A stretch of 47,972 nt of DNA from Micavibrio sp. (GCA_002695035.1 NZNU01000060.1:10126-58097); one strand, 5' to 3'. Positions 34,260-43,684 are shown, counted from the first letter of the stretch. Program-made: numbers and translations. Notes: generated from the letters alone by a model not told the origin.

Positions 34260-35396
34260 TTAATGTTCGTGCGCGGCTGTGCCTTTTAGGATATCGGCCT
34301 TGATGACAAAGCTTCCGGCACTCACGTACGTTTCTCCGCTTTTTAGGCCGGAAGTAATCTCTACATTTTCTGTTCCGGTCATGCCGATTTTTACAGGGCG
34401 CGGTTCATAAGTATTGCCCTCTTTGATAAAGATGACTTGTTGCTCTTCAATAAATTGCAGGGCTGAGCGCGGGACAGCGATAGCGGCTTGCTTTTCGCCA
34501 ACTTTTATATCCCCTTCAATCGTCATACCTGGGCGCCAGACACCGCTTTCATTAGAAAGCTCTGCAATCGCAATAACAGTTTGGCTTAACGCATCAGTGG
34601 TTGGAAACAGCATGGAGATTTGCGTGTTCTGGCGCGTTTTTTCATCCAATGTATGCACCACCACGGACTGGCCTTTTTTGATATAGGGGACATCGCGTGG
34701 GAAGATATGATATTTAGCCCATACGGTCGATAGATCGGCAATGACAAACAATTCATTGCCGTTTGTCACATCGCCAATATTGGTCTCTCGCTTTAGAATA
34801 ACCCCATCCATGGGGGCATAAACAATATAGGCATTCAGGCTTTCATTACTCTCTACTGTAGCAAGTTTTTGCCCTTTTTCAACGCTATCACCAAGGTTGA
34901 CGTGGACGGCTTTTACAATTCCTGGAAATCGTGCGCGGACATTGGCCGTTTTATTTTCATTTAAAACAATACGTCCTGTCAGAGGTGTTGTCATGGCCAC
35001 AGTATCAGGGCCGGCTTGTTTGAATTGTACACCCGTCAGCTTGGCGGCATCCGGCGTAATTTCAACTTTACCTTCCTCATGCTCGCCATGATCGTCGCCT
35101 CCGCCATGACCATGGTCATCGTGGCTGTCTTCCTTTTTATGGCTGTCATGGCCGTGTTCGTCATGGCTATCCCCTTCCTCGGAATGGTCATCACCGTGAT
35201 CGTCACCATCAGTTTCATCATGGGCATCTTCATGCTCATGCCCGTCATCATGGCCGTGGTCTTTTTGTTCATCATGACCGTGATCATCATGCGCTTCTGT
35301 TTCAGCTTTCGCCGAAGTGATTATTGTGGGTGTAAGTTGCCATGCAAAAAGCGCAAGCCCCAGCACTGCTATGGATAATAATTTTCTATTCATCAT
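34260..35396 (-). CDS. czcB: CzcB-type membrane fusion protein with long His/Asp-rich segment
   Basis: The 378-aa adaptor has a signal peptide, then about 80 residues (roughly 33-112) made almost only of His, Asp, Glu, Gly and Lys. The HlyD-type core follows: VRARFPGIVKAVHVNLGDSV, then QKLATVESNESLNAY and VYAPMDGVILKRETNIGDV. The His-rich part probably binds cations in the periplasm and passes them to the pump. The start overlaps the czcC stop by 11 nt, so the two are co-translated. Confidence 0.9.
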   Translation of the reverse strand: MMNRKLLSIAVLGLALFAWQLTPTIITSAKAETEAHDDHGHDEQKDHGHDDGHEHEDAHDETDGDDHGDDHSEEGDSHDEHGHDSHKKEDSHDDHGHGGGDDHGEHEEGKVEITPDAAKLTGVQFKQAGPDTVAMTTPLTGRIVLNENKTANVRARFPGIVKAVHVNLGDSVEKGQKLATVESNESLNAYIVYAPMDGVILKRETNIGDVTNGNELFVIADLSTVWAKYHIFPRDVPYIKKGQSVVVHTLDEKTRQNTQISMLFPTTDALSQTVIAIAELSNESGVWRPGMTIEGDIKVGEKQAAIAVPRSALQFIEEQQVIFIKEGNTYEPRPVKIGMTGTENVEITSGLKSGETYVSAGSFVIKADILKGTAAHEH

Positions 35397-36669
35397 TTTG
35401 TCCTTTATTCTTTGTTTGTGATATTTGCGTGATCAGAGAGCTGTGTGTTCCCATCAAAAAATCGGTTTGTGCTTTGGCCTCATAAACGCTCAACAGGCTT
35501 TCCAGACGGGCTTCTTGTACCTCATACAATGTGCGCTGTGCATCGAGCAGATCCAGAAACGTAAAAGCACCGCGCCCATATCCATCATCGGCTTGGCTGT
35601 AAGCTTTACGGGCGCTAGGAATAATTTCGTCCTGATAACGGCTGGTTTCTTCCAGAGATGAAGCGAGGCTTTCCCATGCCTGAATTGCGGATTGCCGCAA
35701 TGACAGTCCGGCAGCATAGCTTTGCGCATCGGCCTTGATCATATTGGCCTTGGCTTCTTGAATTCCGCCCTGATTACGATTAAAGACAGGAATAGGAAAA
35801 GACAGACTGGCCACCAAAGCTGTACTGTCATTTTCATTAAAACGCCGCACACCCAGACCAAAAGTCGGATCAGGGACGCCCTGTGATCTCGCAAGATCAA
35901 AAGAAGAGCGCGCTTGCATCTTGGCAAATTCCTGTGCTTGCGATTGCGGGGCATTCCTTAAAGCATCCAGAAGAGTTTGCTTTTCAATCAGATCCGGCAA
36001 TGCACCTAGATCGGCCTCAATATCAAGACCGGACGCATCCATAACCCCCAGCAACCGCGCCAGATCATTTTGTGCCGTAACCAATTCTTTTTGAGCCTTG
36101 CGTTTTTCAACTTCTGCCGCTGCTTGTTCAATATCGGCTTTGGTATGCTGAATATCCGCTGCTTTTGCAGCGCCAATGCGTTTTTTGACGATGCTGTGGG
36201 TTTTATCCGCTAGATCGAGGCGCTTGTCAGCCAGTGCCATGCGTTCCTGTGCCACGGCTACGCGGATAAAGGCATATTCAGTTTCAGCGAGAAGGCTCAA
36301 GGCTTGTGCTTTGGCTTGTTGTTGAGAAATTTTATAATCAAAATCGGCGACCTTGGTGCGATTGCTACGCTTGCCGCCCATCTCAATAGTTTGCTCAATG
36401 CCAAGTGTGAGTTCAGCGCCGTCAAAACCTTCGTTTTCATCCTCTCCGGCGAAGTTTTCGATTTCAAAAACGGCATTGGGATTGGGCGGCAAAGAGGCTT
36501 GAAGGCGTGAGCCATCTGCCGCGTCAATATTCGCGAGTGCCGCCATATAGGTGGGATTGTTCTGCAACGCCTTTTGAAGGGCTGTTTCTTTATCAAGACC
36601 ATCCGCATTCGCCATAGTCGGTTGCCATAGCAGCACCGCCATTGCAGACATAGTGAGGTATTTTTTCAT
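35386..36669 (-). CDS. czcC: CzcC-type outer-membrane channel protein
   Basis: The 427-aa protein has a signal peptide (cleaved near ANA-DG) and two OEP repeats (about 30-210 and 230-415), including NPNAVFEIENFAG and SLSFPIPVFNRNQGGIQEAK, then RGAFTFLDLLDAQRTLYEVQ. It is the TolC-like exit duct of the CzcCBA complex and the first structural gene of the operon. Confidence 0.9.
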   Translation of the reverse strand: MKKYLTMSAMAVLLWQPTMANADGLDKETALQKALQNNPTYMAALANIDAADGSRLQASLPPNPNAVFEIENFAGEDENEGFDGAELTLGIEQTIEMGGKRSNRTKVADFDYKISQQQAKAQALSLLAETEYAFIRVAVAQERMALADKRLDLADKTHSIVKKRIGAAKAADIQHTKADIEQAAAEVEKRKAQKELVTAQNDLARLLGVMDASGLDIEADLGALPDLIEKQTLLDALRNAPQSQAQEFAKMQARSSFDLARSQGVPDPTFGLGVRRFNENDSTALVASLSFPIPVFNRNQGGIQEAKANMIKADAQSYAAGLSLRQSAIQAWESLASSLEETSRYQDEIIPSARKAYSQADDGYGRGAFTFLDLLDAQRTLYEVQEARLESLLSVYEAKAQTDFLMGTHSSLITQISQTKNKGQNDE

Positions 36670-36802
36670 GTAGTTAGTTCCTTAAGCTTAAATCAAAATG
36701 AGGTCAGGCCGCGCTGTAAAAACCGCGCAGTCAGATGAAAAGGTCGTAAAATTTATTAGCCGCGACTATCGTCAAACGGCAGATACACTACGCCTTATAG
36801 AT

Positions 36803-37123
36803 TTAAGCTTTAGGGGGACGTTTCAGGCCGTAAATCAAGTCTGAAACAAAGAGGGATGTGTTGGGAAGGCTCATTTGATCTTTACCAAGAACGGCAAAGT
36901 CTTTTACACCAAAGGATGTATTCATCGCGTGATGAACACAACAACCACCGCACAACATATCGCAACCGTTACTGCCCAGCTTATTATCGCTTGAACCGTC
37001 GGCATCAATGCTTATGGAGATTTCCGTGTCCGTATCAACACTGGCATGAGCAGCATGCGAAGCGCAGACCGTCACGGAGACGATCAATGCGAAAGCGGAA
37101 AGTATTAAAAAAAACTTGCTCAT
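36803..37123 (-). CDS. Small secreted protein upstream of czcCBA (czcI-like position)
   Basis: A 106-aa protein with a signal peptide (through about ASHAAHA), then a Cys/His cluster GCDMLCGGCCVHHAMN and a conserved-looking tail LIYGLKRPPKA. Small periplasmic proteins such as CzcI precede czc operons and act in regulation; the family cannot be assigned with certainty. An inverted 10-mer (36684-36693 with 36801-36810) surrounds the 107-nt gap to czcC. Confidence 0.6.
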   Translation of the reverse strand: MSKFFLILSAFALIVSVTVCASHAAHASVDTDTEISISIDADGSSDNKLGSNGCDMLCGGCCVHHAMNTSFGVKDFAVLGKDQMSLPNTSLFVSDLIYGLKRPPKA

Positions 37124-37184
37124 TGAGATGACAATATCACTGAAGAGTTACTAACTCAATAATTAAAATCAGCATTGCTAATTT

Positions 37185-37652
37185 CTAATAAAAATATTGC
37201 CCTAAATACGCCCCATCAACCCACATTTTCACGTAGTAAGGCTTTGGTCTTAAAACCGCAGTATAGTTTTGACAACTAGAATTATCCTGAAATTGTGATG
37301 GCGCACAGAATTGCCTATAACAAGCTCCCTCCATAGCTCTGTAACCTTGCGAGCGTTCACGCAGAACGTAACCTTCGTCACAAGGTTCAAACCTCTCATA
37401 TCCAAGCTGATAATGACCATCAATCTTCTCGCCATTTGGGCCGGTCGTACATGATGATAACCTAGGAAGCGGATCTCTGCCCTTTTTAATACGCTTTTTA
37501 AATTCGCTGTAAGCTCCGCTGCATCCCGATGGGAAGCCTCCGGGCAAACATATCCAAATCGCACAAGCGTCTTGGCTGGCAGAATATCCGGGTGAAGGGT
37601 TTAAAACAAATAAAGCCCCAAGAGCCAAAGTTATAAATTTGAGGAATTTCAT
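37185..37652 (-). CDS. TrbM/KikA-like conjugation-associated secreted protein
   Basis: The ATG at 37652 overlaps the stop of the xre gene by one base (TGATG), so it is preferred over a TTG one codon upstream. The 155-aa protein has a signal peptide and a Cys-rich mature part with DACAIWICLPGGFPSGCSGA, FKKRIKKGRDPLPRLSSC and several later Cys. This matches the layout of TrbM/KikA-like proteins found near conjugation genes. Likely periplasmic with disulphides. It points away from virB. Confidence 0.55.
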   Translation of the reverse strand: MKFLKFITLALGALFVLNPSPGYSASQDACAIWICLPGGFPSGCSGAYSEFKKRIKKGRDPLPRLSSCTTGPNGEKIDGHYQLGYERFEPCDEGYVLRERSQGYRAMEGACYRQFCAPSQFQDNSSCQNYTAVLRPKPYYVKMWVDGAYLGQYFY

Positions 37653-38041
37653 CAATCTGCCTCCTCCGCTTCACTGCATGAATTTTGATACTGCTGAGAA
37701 AACTGCCGGAGTTTTCGCACTAAAGCTAAAAATTCAACCCTGACGTCCTTTGGAACGCTGTAAAATTCACTTACAAGCTGAAGAAGCTCATTATCATCGG
37801 TATTAAAAGGGCCATTTTTATCGATGAAGAAATAATTCATAGAAACACCCAAAACATCGGCACAGTCTTTGAGCCTCTCAACTGTTAATCGGTTTTCACC
37901 TGTTTCATATTTATGTATTTGCTGTGCCCGAACACCTAATAGATCTCCCAATTCACCCTGAGAAAGACTCCGGTTCTGACGAAGAAAACTCAGTTTTTTG
38001 CCTAATTTCACATTGAAATCTATGTCTTTTGCTTGCTCCAT
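37652..38041 (-). CDS. XRE-family regulator, probable controller of the virB operon
   Basis: The 129-aa protein has an HTH_3 domain at about 11-66 (KLSFLRQNRSLSQGELGDLL, VRAQQIHKYETGENRL) and a short C-terminal region. It is divergent from virB2 with a 268-bp gap that contains an inverted repeat at 38105-38140. Control of transfer-gene expression is the natural guess from position. Confidence 0.75.
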   Translation of the reverse strand: MEQAKDIDFNVKLGKKLSFLRQNRSLSQGELGDLLGVRAQQIHKYETGENRLTVERLKDCADVLGVSMNYFFIDKNGPFNTDDNELLQLVSEFYSVPKDVRVEFLALVRKLRQFSQQYQNSCSEAEEAD

Positions 38042-38104
38042 TTTTTTAGTCCATTCGTGTGGTTTGCAAGCACAGCCAAAGTATCAAACCCCATCATTTA
38101 TTTG

Positions 38105-38140
38105 GCATGTCTCCCAATCTTTAGCTCTACCAAGACATGC
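38105..38140. promoter_or_regulatory. 8-bp inverted repeat upstream of xre and virB
   Basis: gcatgtct (38105-38112) and agacatgc (38133-38140) are perfect inverted copies with a 20-bp spacer, 64 bp before the xre start. It is a candidate operator for the regulator. Weak -35/-10 candidates for virB lie near 38245-38275. Nothing else is seen in 38042-38309. Confidence 0.4.
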
Positions 38141-38309
38141 GCGCGCTTTTGTTAAGATCATTATCGGGATTTTTTTTTGACTAAACGGGATTCAACCTGA
38201 TGCGTATAATTTTACTGAATTTATTAACTCTGAGGTGAAAGTCATTGAAATTGCTACACAGTCCCTTTTTATGAATTTGTAAAAATTCAATTATGAGTAA
38301 GGATGCGCT

Positions 38310-38600
38310 ATGAAGAACCGGTATGTTTTATTTTTATTAATATCATTGATACTGGTCTCATATCCCGAAGCAGCTCACGCACAAGCCCTGTTTGATTCAG
38401 GAACAAATTTTCTAAACGCTTTGATGAATCTGTTGACAAATACCTGGGCACGGATCATTGCAATTATCGCGGTTGTCGGACTAGGCATTCTTTGGATGAC
38501 AGGACGTTTGGCTTGGGGAATAGCAGCTTCAGTTATCGGCGGTATTATTCTCGTATTTGGCGCACCTGCGATTGTGGACAGCATAGCCGGCTCACTTTAA
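38310..38600 (+). CDS. virB2: VirB2-type pilin (TrbC family)
   Basis: A 96-aa protein with a signal peptide cut near AHAQA and two hydrophobic helices separated by a short loop (IIAIIAVVGLGILWMTG and GIAASVIGGIILVFGAPAIV), the form of VirB2/TrbC pilins. TAAGGA precedes the ATG. First gene of the virB operon; no virB1 transglycosylase precedes it. Confidence 0.85.
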   Translation: MKNRYVLFLLISLILVSYPEAAHAQALFDSGTNFLNALMNLLTNTWARIIAIIAVVGLGILWMTGRLAWGIAASVIGGIILVFGAPAIVDSIAGSL

Positions 38601-38613
38601 GGAGTTGGCACTT

Positions 38614-38922
38614 ATGGATTTCAAAGACAATCAAGACTTAGATCCCCTATTTGTCGGTATGACAAGACCGCCACTTGTATTAGGCGTGCCCATGGAGTTT
38701 TTCGGGATCAATTTTATCCTCTTTGGGATCGGTATGATTGCCTTTGCTTCGCTCTCAGGCAAAGCCGTCTTTTTCTTAAGCGTCTGCATTCCGCTCCATA
38801 TCGCAGCGTATATTTTGACAGAAAGAGAGCCTCACTGGATGAGCATATACATTACAAAATTAACGAGGTGTGGCCCGATACAAAACAGAGCGTTTTGGAA
38901 ATCAAACAGCTATAAACCATGA
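38614..38922 (+). CDS. virB3: VirB3 inner-membrane protein
   Basis: The ATG at 38614 follows AGGAG by about 10 nt and is preferred over an upstream TTG. The 102-aa protein has the VirB3 pattern: LFVGMTRPPLVLGVPMEFFG, two adjacent membrane helices, and a C-terminal ILTEREPHWMSIYITKL. It works with VirB4 in pilus assembly, whose gene follows 15 nt later. Confidence 0.88.
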   Translation: MDFKDNQDLDPLFVGMTRPPLVLGVPMEFFGINFILFGIGMIAFASLSGKAVFFLSVCIPLHIAAYILTEREPHWMSIYITKLTRCGPIQNRAFWKSNSYKP

Positions 38923-38937
38923 AAGGATTGAGCCTCA

Positions 38938-41346
38938 ATGCTAAAAGCGGCGAGAAAAGAAGATATGAGATACGGTCATGTTGCAAAACGTGAGATCTCT
39001 GTCGAGTCCTTCATTCCCTACTCGCGTCACTTAAATGATACTACGCTCAAAACCAAAGCAGGCTATCTTCTAAAAACCATCAAAGTTGAAGGTCTGCCTT
39101 TTGAAACGTCCGATCAGGTTGATTTAGATAGCCGTAAAAATATCCGTGCCACATTATTAAGAGGGATAAGCAATTCCCGTTTTGCCATTTATCAGCACAC
39201 TATTCGAAGGCAGGTCTTTGACCAGCTAGATTCCCATTTCGACAATCAATTCTGCGGCGATCTCGACCGCACCTATCAAAAGAAGCTCAGCACGAAGAAG
39301 ATGTTTGTGAACGAGCAATATATCACCATCATTCGAAGACCAGCCAAAAGCAAAATTGGCCTCATGTCCGAACTCAGCCGGACATTATTCTCCAAAGTTG
39401 ATAAAGACCATCAAAAACAAAATGAAGCTGAAAATCTCCGCGCTCTTAATGAAGCGGTCAATAACATCCTTTCCACCCTCAAACCCTATAAGCCCAAACT
39501 GCTCAGCGTGAAAAAGGACGATCACGGCTTTTATTCGGAAAATCTATCCTTCCTCTCATATCTGATTAATTTTGAGAATAAGAAGGTCAGGCTGCCGGAA
39601 CAATCAATCGCCAGTTATTTACCTGAAAAGCGCATTTCCTTTGGCCGCGAAACATTTGAATTAAGAGGCGCCGCACCCAATGACATCAAGCTCGGCGCTG
39701 TCTTATCCGTAAAAGAATATGCCTCCACCACAGGCGCGGGGATGCTCGATAATCTGCTCGCCCTGCCCCATGAATTTATTCTTTGTCAGAGCTTTGGCTT
39801 TGTCGATCGGCAAACATCACTTTCTGCCATGAATGAGGCTGAGCGCAAAATGATTGCAACGGAATCCGGTGCGGAAAGTCTTATTCTGGATATTCAGGAT
39901 GCGCGCAATGATCTGGCCTCTGGCCTCTCGACCTTTGGCGAGCATCATATTTCACTCACTGTCCATGCGCCCGATAAAGACAGGCTCGATTTCGGGATTA
40001 GCGATATTTTGAGCGTTTTTACCAATATCGGCCTGATTTCTGCGCGAGAAGATGTAAATTTAGAGCCCGCATTTTGGGCTAATCTGCCGGGGAATTTCAG
40101 CTATATTGCTAGGCGATCTCTGATTTCGAATAAGAATTTTGCCAGCTTTGCCAGTCTTCATACATTTCCGGCAGGTAGCAAAACAGACAATCATTGGGGT
40201 GAGGCCATCACAAGGCTCGAAACAACGTCTGGAACGCCCTATTGGTTTAACTTTCATGAGCGCGATGTAGGCAATTTCACTGTGATCGGCCCGACCGGAA
40301 CGGGTAAAACAGTTCTTCTCACCTTCCTCATGGCGCAAGCGCAGCGCGTCAAACCAAGATCAGTCTATTTTGATAAGGATCGCGGCGCAGAAATTTTCAT
40401 TCGAGCGATCGGCGGGGATTATACCAATGTCATCTCTGGTGAACCAACCGGCCTGAACCCTCTGCAAATTGAAGATACCCCAGCAAACAGAGCTTTTTTA
40501 AAAGACTGGCTTGATTTGATTATCACATCGGATGGCGGCGCAAAATTATCACCCCAGGAAAGCGATATTCTCAGCGATGCCATCAAAGCTAATTTTGAAA
40601 CCCCGCCTCATCACAGGCGACTTCGCTATTTTTCAGAGCTTTTGGCAGGATATGATTCAGGGGATGCGTATTCCCTATCAGCCAGAATAGCCAAATGGCA
40701 CAGCCAAGGCGAAAAAGCATGGCTCTTTGATAATGAAGAAGACACGCTTTCGCTTGGCAATTCCACGCTTGGTTTTGATCTGACCTCAATCTTGGATGAT
40801 GCCACCTCACGCGCACCTTGGCTCATGTATATTTTTCACAGGATTTCGGCGCTCATGGACGGGCAAAAGACCATTATCATGCTCGATGAGGGCTGGAAAA
40901 TGTTTGATGATCCGGTTTTCACATACCGTATCAAAGACTGGATGAAAACAATCCGTAAGCAAAACGGTATTCTAGGCTTTGCTACCCAATCGGTTCGTGA
41001 TGCCCTTAATTCCGATGTGGGTGATACCATCATCGAACAATCTCCTACACAAGTTTTTCTGCCTAATAATAAGGCATCCGAAGAAGACTACTGCAAAGGC
41101 TTTGGTCTTACCCATCACGAACTCAAACTCATTCGTGAAATATCACCGGAATCACGTTGTTTTCTCATTAAACATGGCAGCGACTCCGTTATCGCCCGTC
41201 TTGATTTAAGCGGCATGGATGATTGCATCGCCGTTTTGTCAGGGCGCACGGAAAGCGTCAATCTCATGGATCAAATTATCTCTGAAACCAGCCCTGACCC
41301 TGAAGACTGGCTTGGGCTTTTTATTCAAAGGAGAACCCAAACGTGA
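38938..41346 (+). CDS. virB4: VirB4 ATPase of the type IV secretion system
   Basis: The 802-aa ATPase has the CagE/TrbE N-terminal domain and a C-terminal motor with Walker A in VIGPTGTGKTVLLTFL and Walker B in IIMLDEGWKMFDD, then GFATQSVRDAL and ESRCFLIKHG. It powers pilus biogenesis and substrate transfer at the inner membrane. Length is normal for the family. The stop overlaps virB5 by 4 nt. Confidence 0.93.
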   Translation: MLKAARKEDMRYGHVAKREISVESFIPYSRHLNDTTLKTKAGYLLKTIKVEGLPFETSDQVDLDSRKNIRATLLRGISNSRFAIYQHTIRRQVFDQLDSHFDNQFCGDLDRTYQKKLSTKKMFVNEQYITIIRRPAKSKIGLMSELSRTLFSKVDKDHQKQNEAENLRALNEAVNNILSTLKPYKPKLLSVKKDDHGFYSENLSFLSYLINFENKKVRLPEQSIASYLPEKRISFGRETFELRGAAPNDIKLGAVLSVKEYASTTGAGMLDNLLALPHEFILCQSFGFVDRQTSLSAMNEAERKMIATESGAESLILDIQDARNDLASGLSTFGEHHISLTVHAPDKDRLDFGISDILSVFTNIGLISAREDVNLEPAFWANLPGNFSYIARRSLISNKNFASFASLHTFPAGSKTDNHWGEAITRLETTSGTPYWFNFHERDVGNFTVIGPTGTGKTVLLTFLMAQAQRVKPRSVYFDKDRGAEIFIRAIGGDYTNVISGEPTGLNPLQIEDTPANRAFLKDWLDLIITSDGGAKLSPQESDILSDAIKANFETPPHHRRLRYFSELLAGYDSGDAYSLSARIAKWHSQGEKAWLFDNEEDTLSLGNSTLGFDLTSILDDATSRAPWLMYIFHRISALMDGQKTIIMLDEGWKMFDDPVFTYRIKDWMKTIRKQNGILGFATQSVRDALNSDVGDTIIEQSPTQVFLPNNKASEEDYCKGFGLTHHELKLIREISPESRCFLIKHGSDSVIARLDLSGMDDCIAVLSGRTESVNLMDQIISETSPDPEDWLGLFIQRRTQT

Positions 41347-42089
41347 ATAAATTCCTTATTGCAGTCATTGCTTCTTCCTTGATGATCTTTGCTTCCAACC
41401 CTTCAAAGGCGCAAGGCATCCCTGTTTATGATGCCTCTGGCTATGCGCAGCTCATAGCCCAGCTTGATGCTATGGCAGATGATTATGCCAATCAGATTGA
41501 CCAGCTCGAAGAAGCGGTGAGACAAGCCGATGCAATTACCGGAACGCGCAATATGGGCGATGTAGCAAACGGGGTCTTTGAACAGCAACTTCGCCAATAT
41601 CTTCCCAACACATGGCAAGACACGCTTAATATGATTAACGGCGCGCCTATCCCAAATGGCGCTTTGGGGACACAAAATATCTATAGCAATCTTTATAATG
41701 AATTTGATCCCTTATCAGGCGCCACAATCATGGCCTCCGATCCAAGCGGCCAAGTCGCCAAAGCCATTGATCGCAGAACTGGCACGACCTATGCCGCAAT
41801 CGCTGCTAGTGAGCAGGCTTACAATAATATACCAGTGCGGATGCAGACTTATGAATCTCTGCTGAGCGAGCTGAACAATAGCGATGATTTAAAGGCATCT
41901 GTTGATCTAAATGCCCGCATTGCGGCAGAAAACGGCATTTTGATGAATGAGATTATGCGCCTGAATGCCATTCAAATTCAGCAAAACTCATCCATTGATA
42001 ATACGCAGCTCATGGAAAACCGCCGCGCGGCAACATTTAACCAATATGACCCTGAACTCGCAAGACAGGCCATTGAATTCCCAGATTAA
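41343..42089 (+). CDS. virB5: VirB5-type minor pilin
   Basis: A 248-aa protein with a signal peptide ending near SKAQG, then a mostly helical mature part: YAQLIAQLDAMADDYANQID, NTWQDTLNMINGAP, and a late LNAIQIQQNSSIDNTQLMEN. These are VirB5/TrbJ-like features. It sits at the pilus tip. Overlaps virB4 by 4 nt (start GTG in TGA context). Confidence 0.85.
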   Translation: MNKFLIAVIASSLMIFASNPSKAQGIPVYDASGYAQLIAQLDAMADDYANQIDQLEEAVRQADAITGTRNMGDVANGVFEQQLRQYLPNTWQDTLNMINGAPIPNGALGTQNIYSNLYNEFDPLSGATIMASDPSGQVAKAIDRRTGTTYAAIAASEQAYNNIPVRMQTYESLLSELNNSDDLKASVDLNARIAAENGILMNEIMRLNAIQIQQNSSIDNTQLMENRRAATFNQYDPELARQAIEFPD

Positions 42090-42102
42090 GGAGAAAACAC
42101 GC

Positions 42103-42288
42103 ATGAAAAAACTACTCACCCTCTCATTTGTACTGATCGCATTTAGCGTTTCGGGCTGCTCGCATTACAGCGAAAAGAAAGCCCCATGTGGCAATAAAAA
42201 GACAGCCAGCTTGTCCGGCAATCCTTGTGATCCGTTGCCGATAAATGTCGCAGAGATCACCAAGGCCAAAACGAAGGATCATTCATGA
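42103..42288 (+). CDS. Small lipoprotein in the virB operon (possible VirB7 role)
   Basis: The ATG at 42103 follows AAGGAG closely. The 61-aa protein has a signal peptide with lipobox VSGC and a mature part of about 43 residues with two more cysteines. VirB7 is a small outer-membrane lipoprotein that stabilises VirB9. Size and place fit, but sequence alone does not prove it. The stop overlaps the next start by 4 nt. Confidence 0.6.
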   Translation: MKKLLTLSFVLIAFSVSGCSHYSEKKAPCGNKKTASLSGNPCDPLPINVAEITKAKTKDHS

Positions 42289-42677
42289 GAAAAGCCCTTC
42301 TCTTATGCCTGATTTCATTATCTTTGAGTGCCTGCATTCAAGAGGACAATCCTTTGCAGGATGTTGAGACGAACACGCTCGCGCAAAAAATCTTCGAAAG
42401 TCAAAACTACAAAAGCTTTTGCGGCAAGATGTGGGCGAACCCTGACTCTGTAAGCGCAGACGGACCAAAGTATAAAGAATGTGAAGACCGCGCCTCCCAT
42501 ATTGCAATTTCACTCAAAGAAGCGGGATTAGGTGATATTTCTTCCCAAAATGTCAAAGCTATCAAGCGTTTGAGCGAAATTGATCTGATTATTGAGCGCC
42601 TTCAAGACGAAGCGCGCAAAAAAGCCCGTGATGACAGCAAAAATCTCTGGGGTGATTGGAGCAAGAAACAAGAATGA
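42285..42677 (+). CDS. Second lipoprotein in the virB operon
   Basis: A 130-aa protein with lipobox LSAC and a charged, helical mature part (FESQNYKSFCGKMWANPD, IKRLSEIDLIIERLQDEARK) and a Trp-containing tail. Position between virB5 and virB6 is that of entry-exclusion (EexN-like) lipoproteins in other systems. The family is not certain. It overlaps virB6 by 4 nt. Confidence 0.6.
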   Translation: MRKALLLCLISLSLSACIQEDNPLQDVETNTLAQKIFESQNYKSFCGKMWANPDSVSADGPKYKECEDRASHIAISLKEAGLGDISSQNVKAIKRLSEIDLIIERLQDEARKKARDDSKNLWGDWSKKQE

Positions 42678-43681
42678 TCGAGGCTCTCATCAACAATATT
42701 GATAGTGTCATTCTCGCATTCGTCCAAGGTGCGTTTGGAAGTCTGACGCCCACTGTTCAGCTCCTCTGGCGATTGATGTTCATTATCTTTATTGCCGTTT
42801 TCGGATATAAAGTCATTATTTCCGGCCGTTTTGCCGCAACGGATTTAATCGTAAATACCTTAAAGATCATCGTTCTCCTCTTAATCGCAACCGAGTGGGA
42901 TACGTTCTTCCTCCTTGTTTATAATATGGCGACTGATCTGCCGTCCGATGTGGCCGGCCAAATTATGACAGGCGCGGCTAATGCGACACCGAATGCGGTT
43001 GCAACAGATGACACATCTGCCAACACCATCCTCTCGCAGTTTTATGACCGAGCCATGGATATTGTCAGTGGTATTTTGGAAGGGGCTGGCTGGTCGGATT
43101 TAGGGAAATACTTCCATGCCGCAGTGATCTGGTTTGGGGCATTGGCTTTAACAGGCTATGCCGCCATGCTGATTATATTGGCTAAAATCGCTGTGGCTAT
43201 TTTGCTTTCCATCGGGCCGCTCTTCATATTGCTTTTGATTTTTGCCAATACGCGCAATTTGTTTGAGGGCTGGCTTCGCACACTACTCAATTATGCCATC
43301 ATACCAATATTCGTCTATGCCCTGCTCGCCTTGCTCTTAACGATTGCGGAACCGCCGCTCCAAAACCTTGAAAATAATTCAAGCGGGGATGCTCAGACCC
43401 TTTCTTATATCGGCCCGTTCTTCTTTGTCTCAATCGTCTCGGTTCTTCTGCTCATGCAGGTTATGAACATGGCGGCATCGGTCACGGGAGGTCTATCCCT
43501 ATCAACAATGGGATCGGCAGCATGGACATCACGATTAGCATCACGCTTTGGCAAGGGAACGCCCAAAGGCTCATTCACTACTGGCGTAATGGGCTACAAC
43601 ATTGCCCGTCACCCGGTTCAAACAGGAAAAGCTATGAGCGCGCGCGTGACGACAGCAGCCAAGAATATCAGAGGATTTTAG
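42674..43681 (+). CDS. virB6: VirB6 polytopic inner-membrane protein
   Basis: The ATG at 42674 overlaps the stop of the preceding lipoprotein gene (ATGA) and is preferred over a TTG at 42656. The 335-aa protein has about six membrane helices, including LLWRLMFIIFIAVFGYKVII, VAILLSIGPLFILLLIFA and a TrbL/VirB6-like FEGWLRTLLNYAIIPIFVYA. It forms part of the inner-membrane channel. Confidence 0.88.
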   Translation: MIEALINNIDSVILAFVQGAFGSLTPTVQLLWRLMFIIFIAVFGYKVIISGRFAATDLIVNTLKIIVLLLIATEWDTFFLLVYNMATDLPSDVAGQIMTGAANATPNAVATDDTSANTILSQFYDRAMDIVSGILEGAGWSDLGKYFHAAVIWFGALALTGYAAMLIILAKIAVAILLSIGPLFILLLIFANTRNLFEGWLRTLLNYAIIPIFVYALLALLLTIAEPPLQNLENNSSGDAQTLSYIGPFFFVSIVSVLLLMQVMNMAASVTGGLSLSTMGSAAWTSRLASRFGKGTPKGSFTTGVMGYNIARHPVQTGKAMSARVTTAAKNIRGF

Positions 43682-43684
43682 AAA

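Noticed and set aside
36684-36810. 10-bp inverted repeat around the gap between czcC and the czcI-like gene
   Set aside because: It is AT-rich, encloses 107 nt and overlaps the stop of the upstream gene; no clear element or binding site follows from it.
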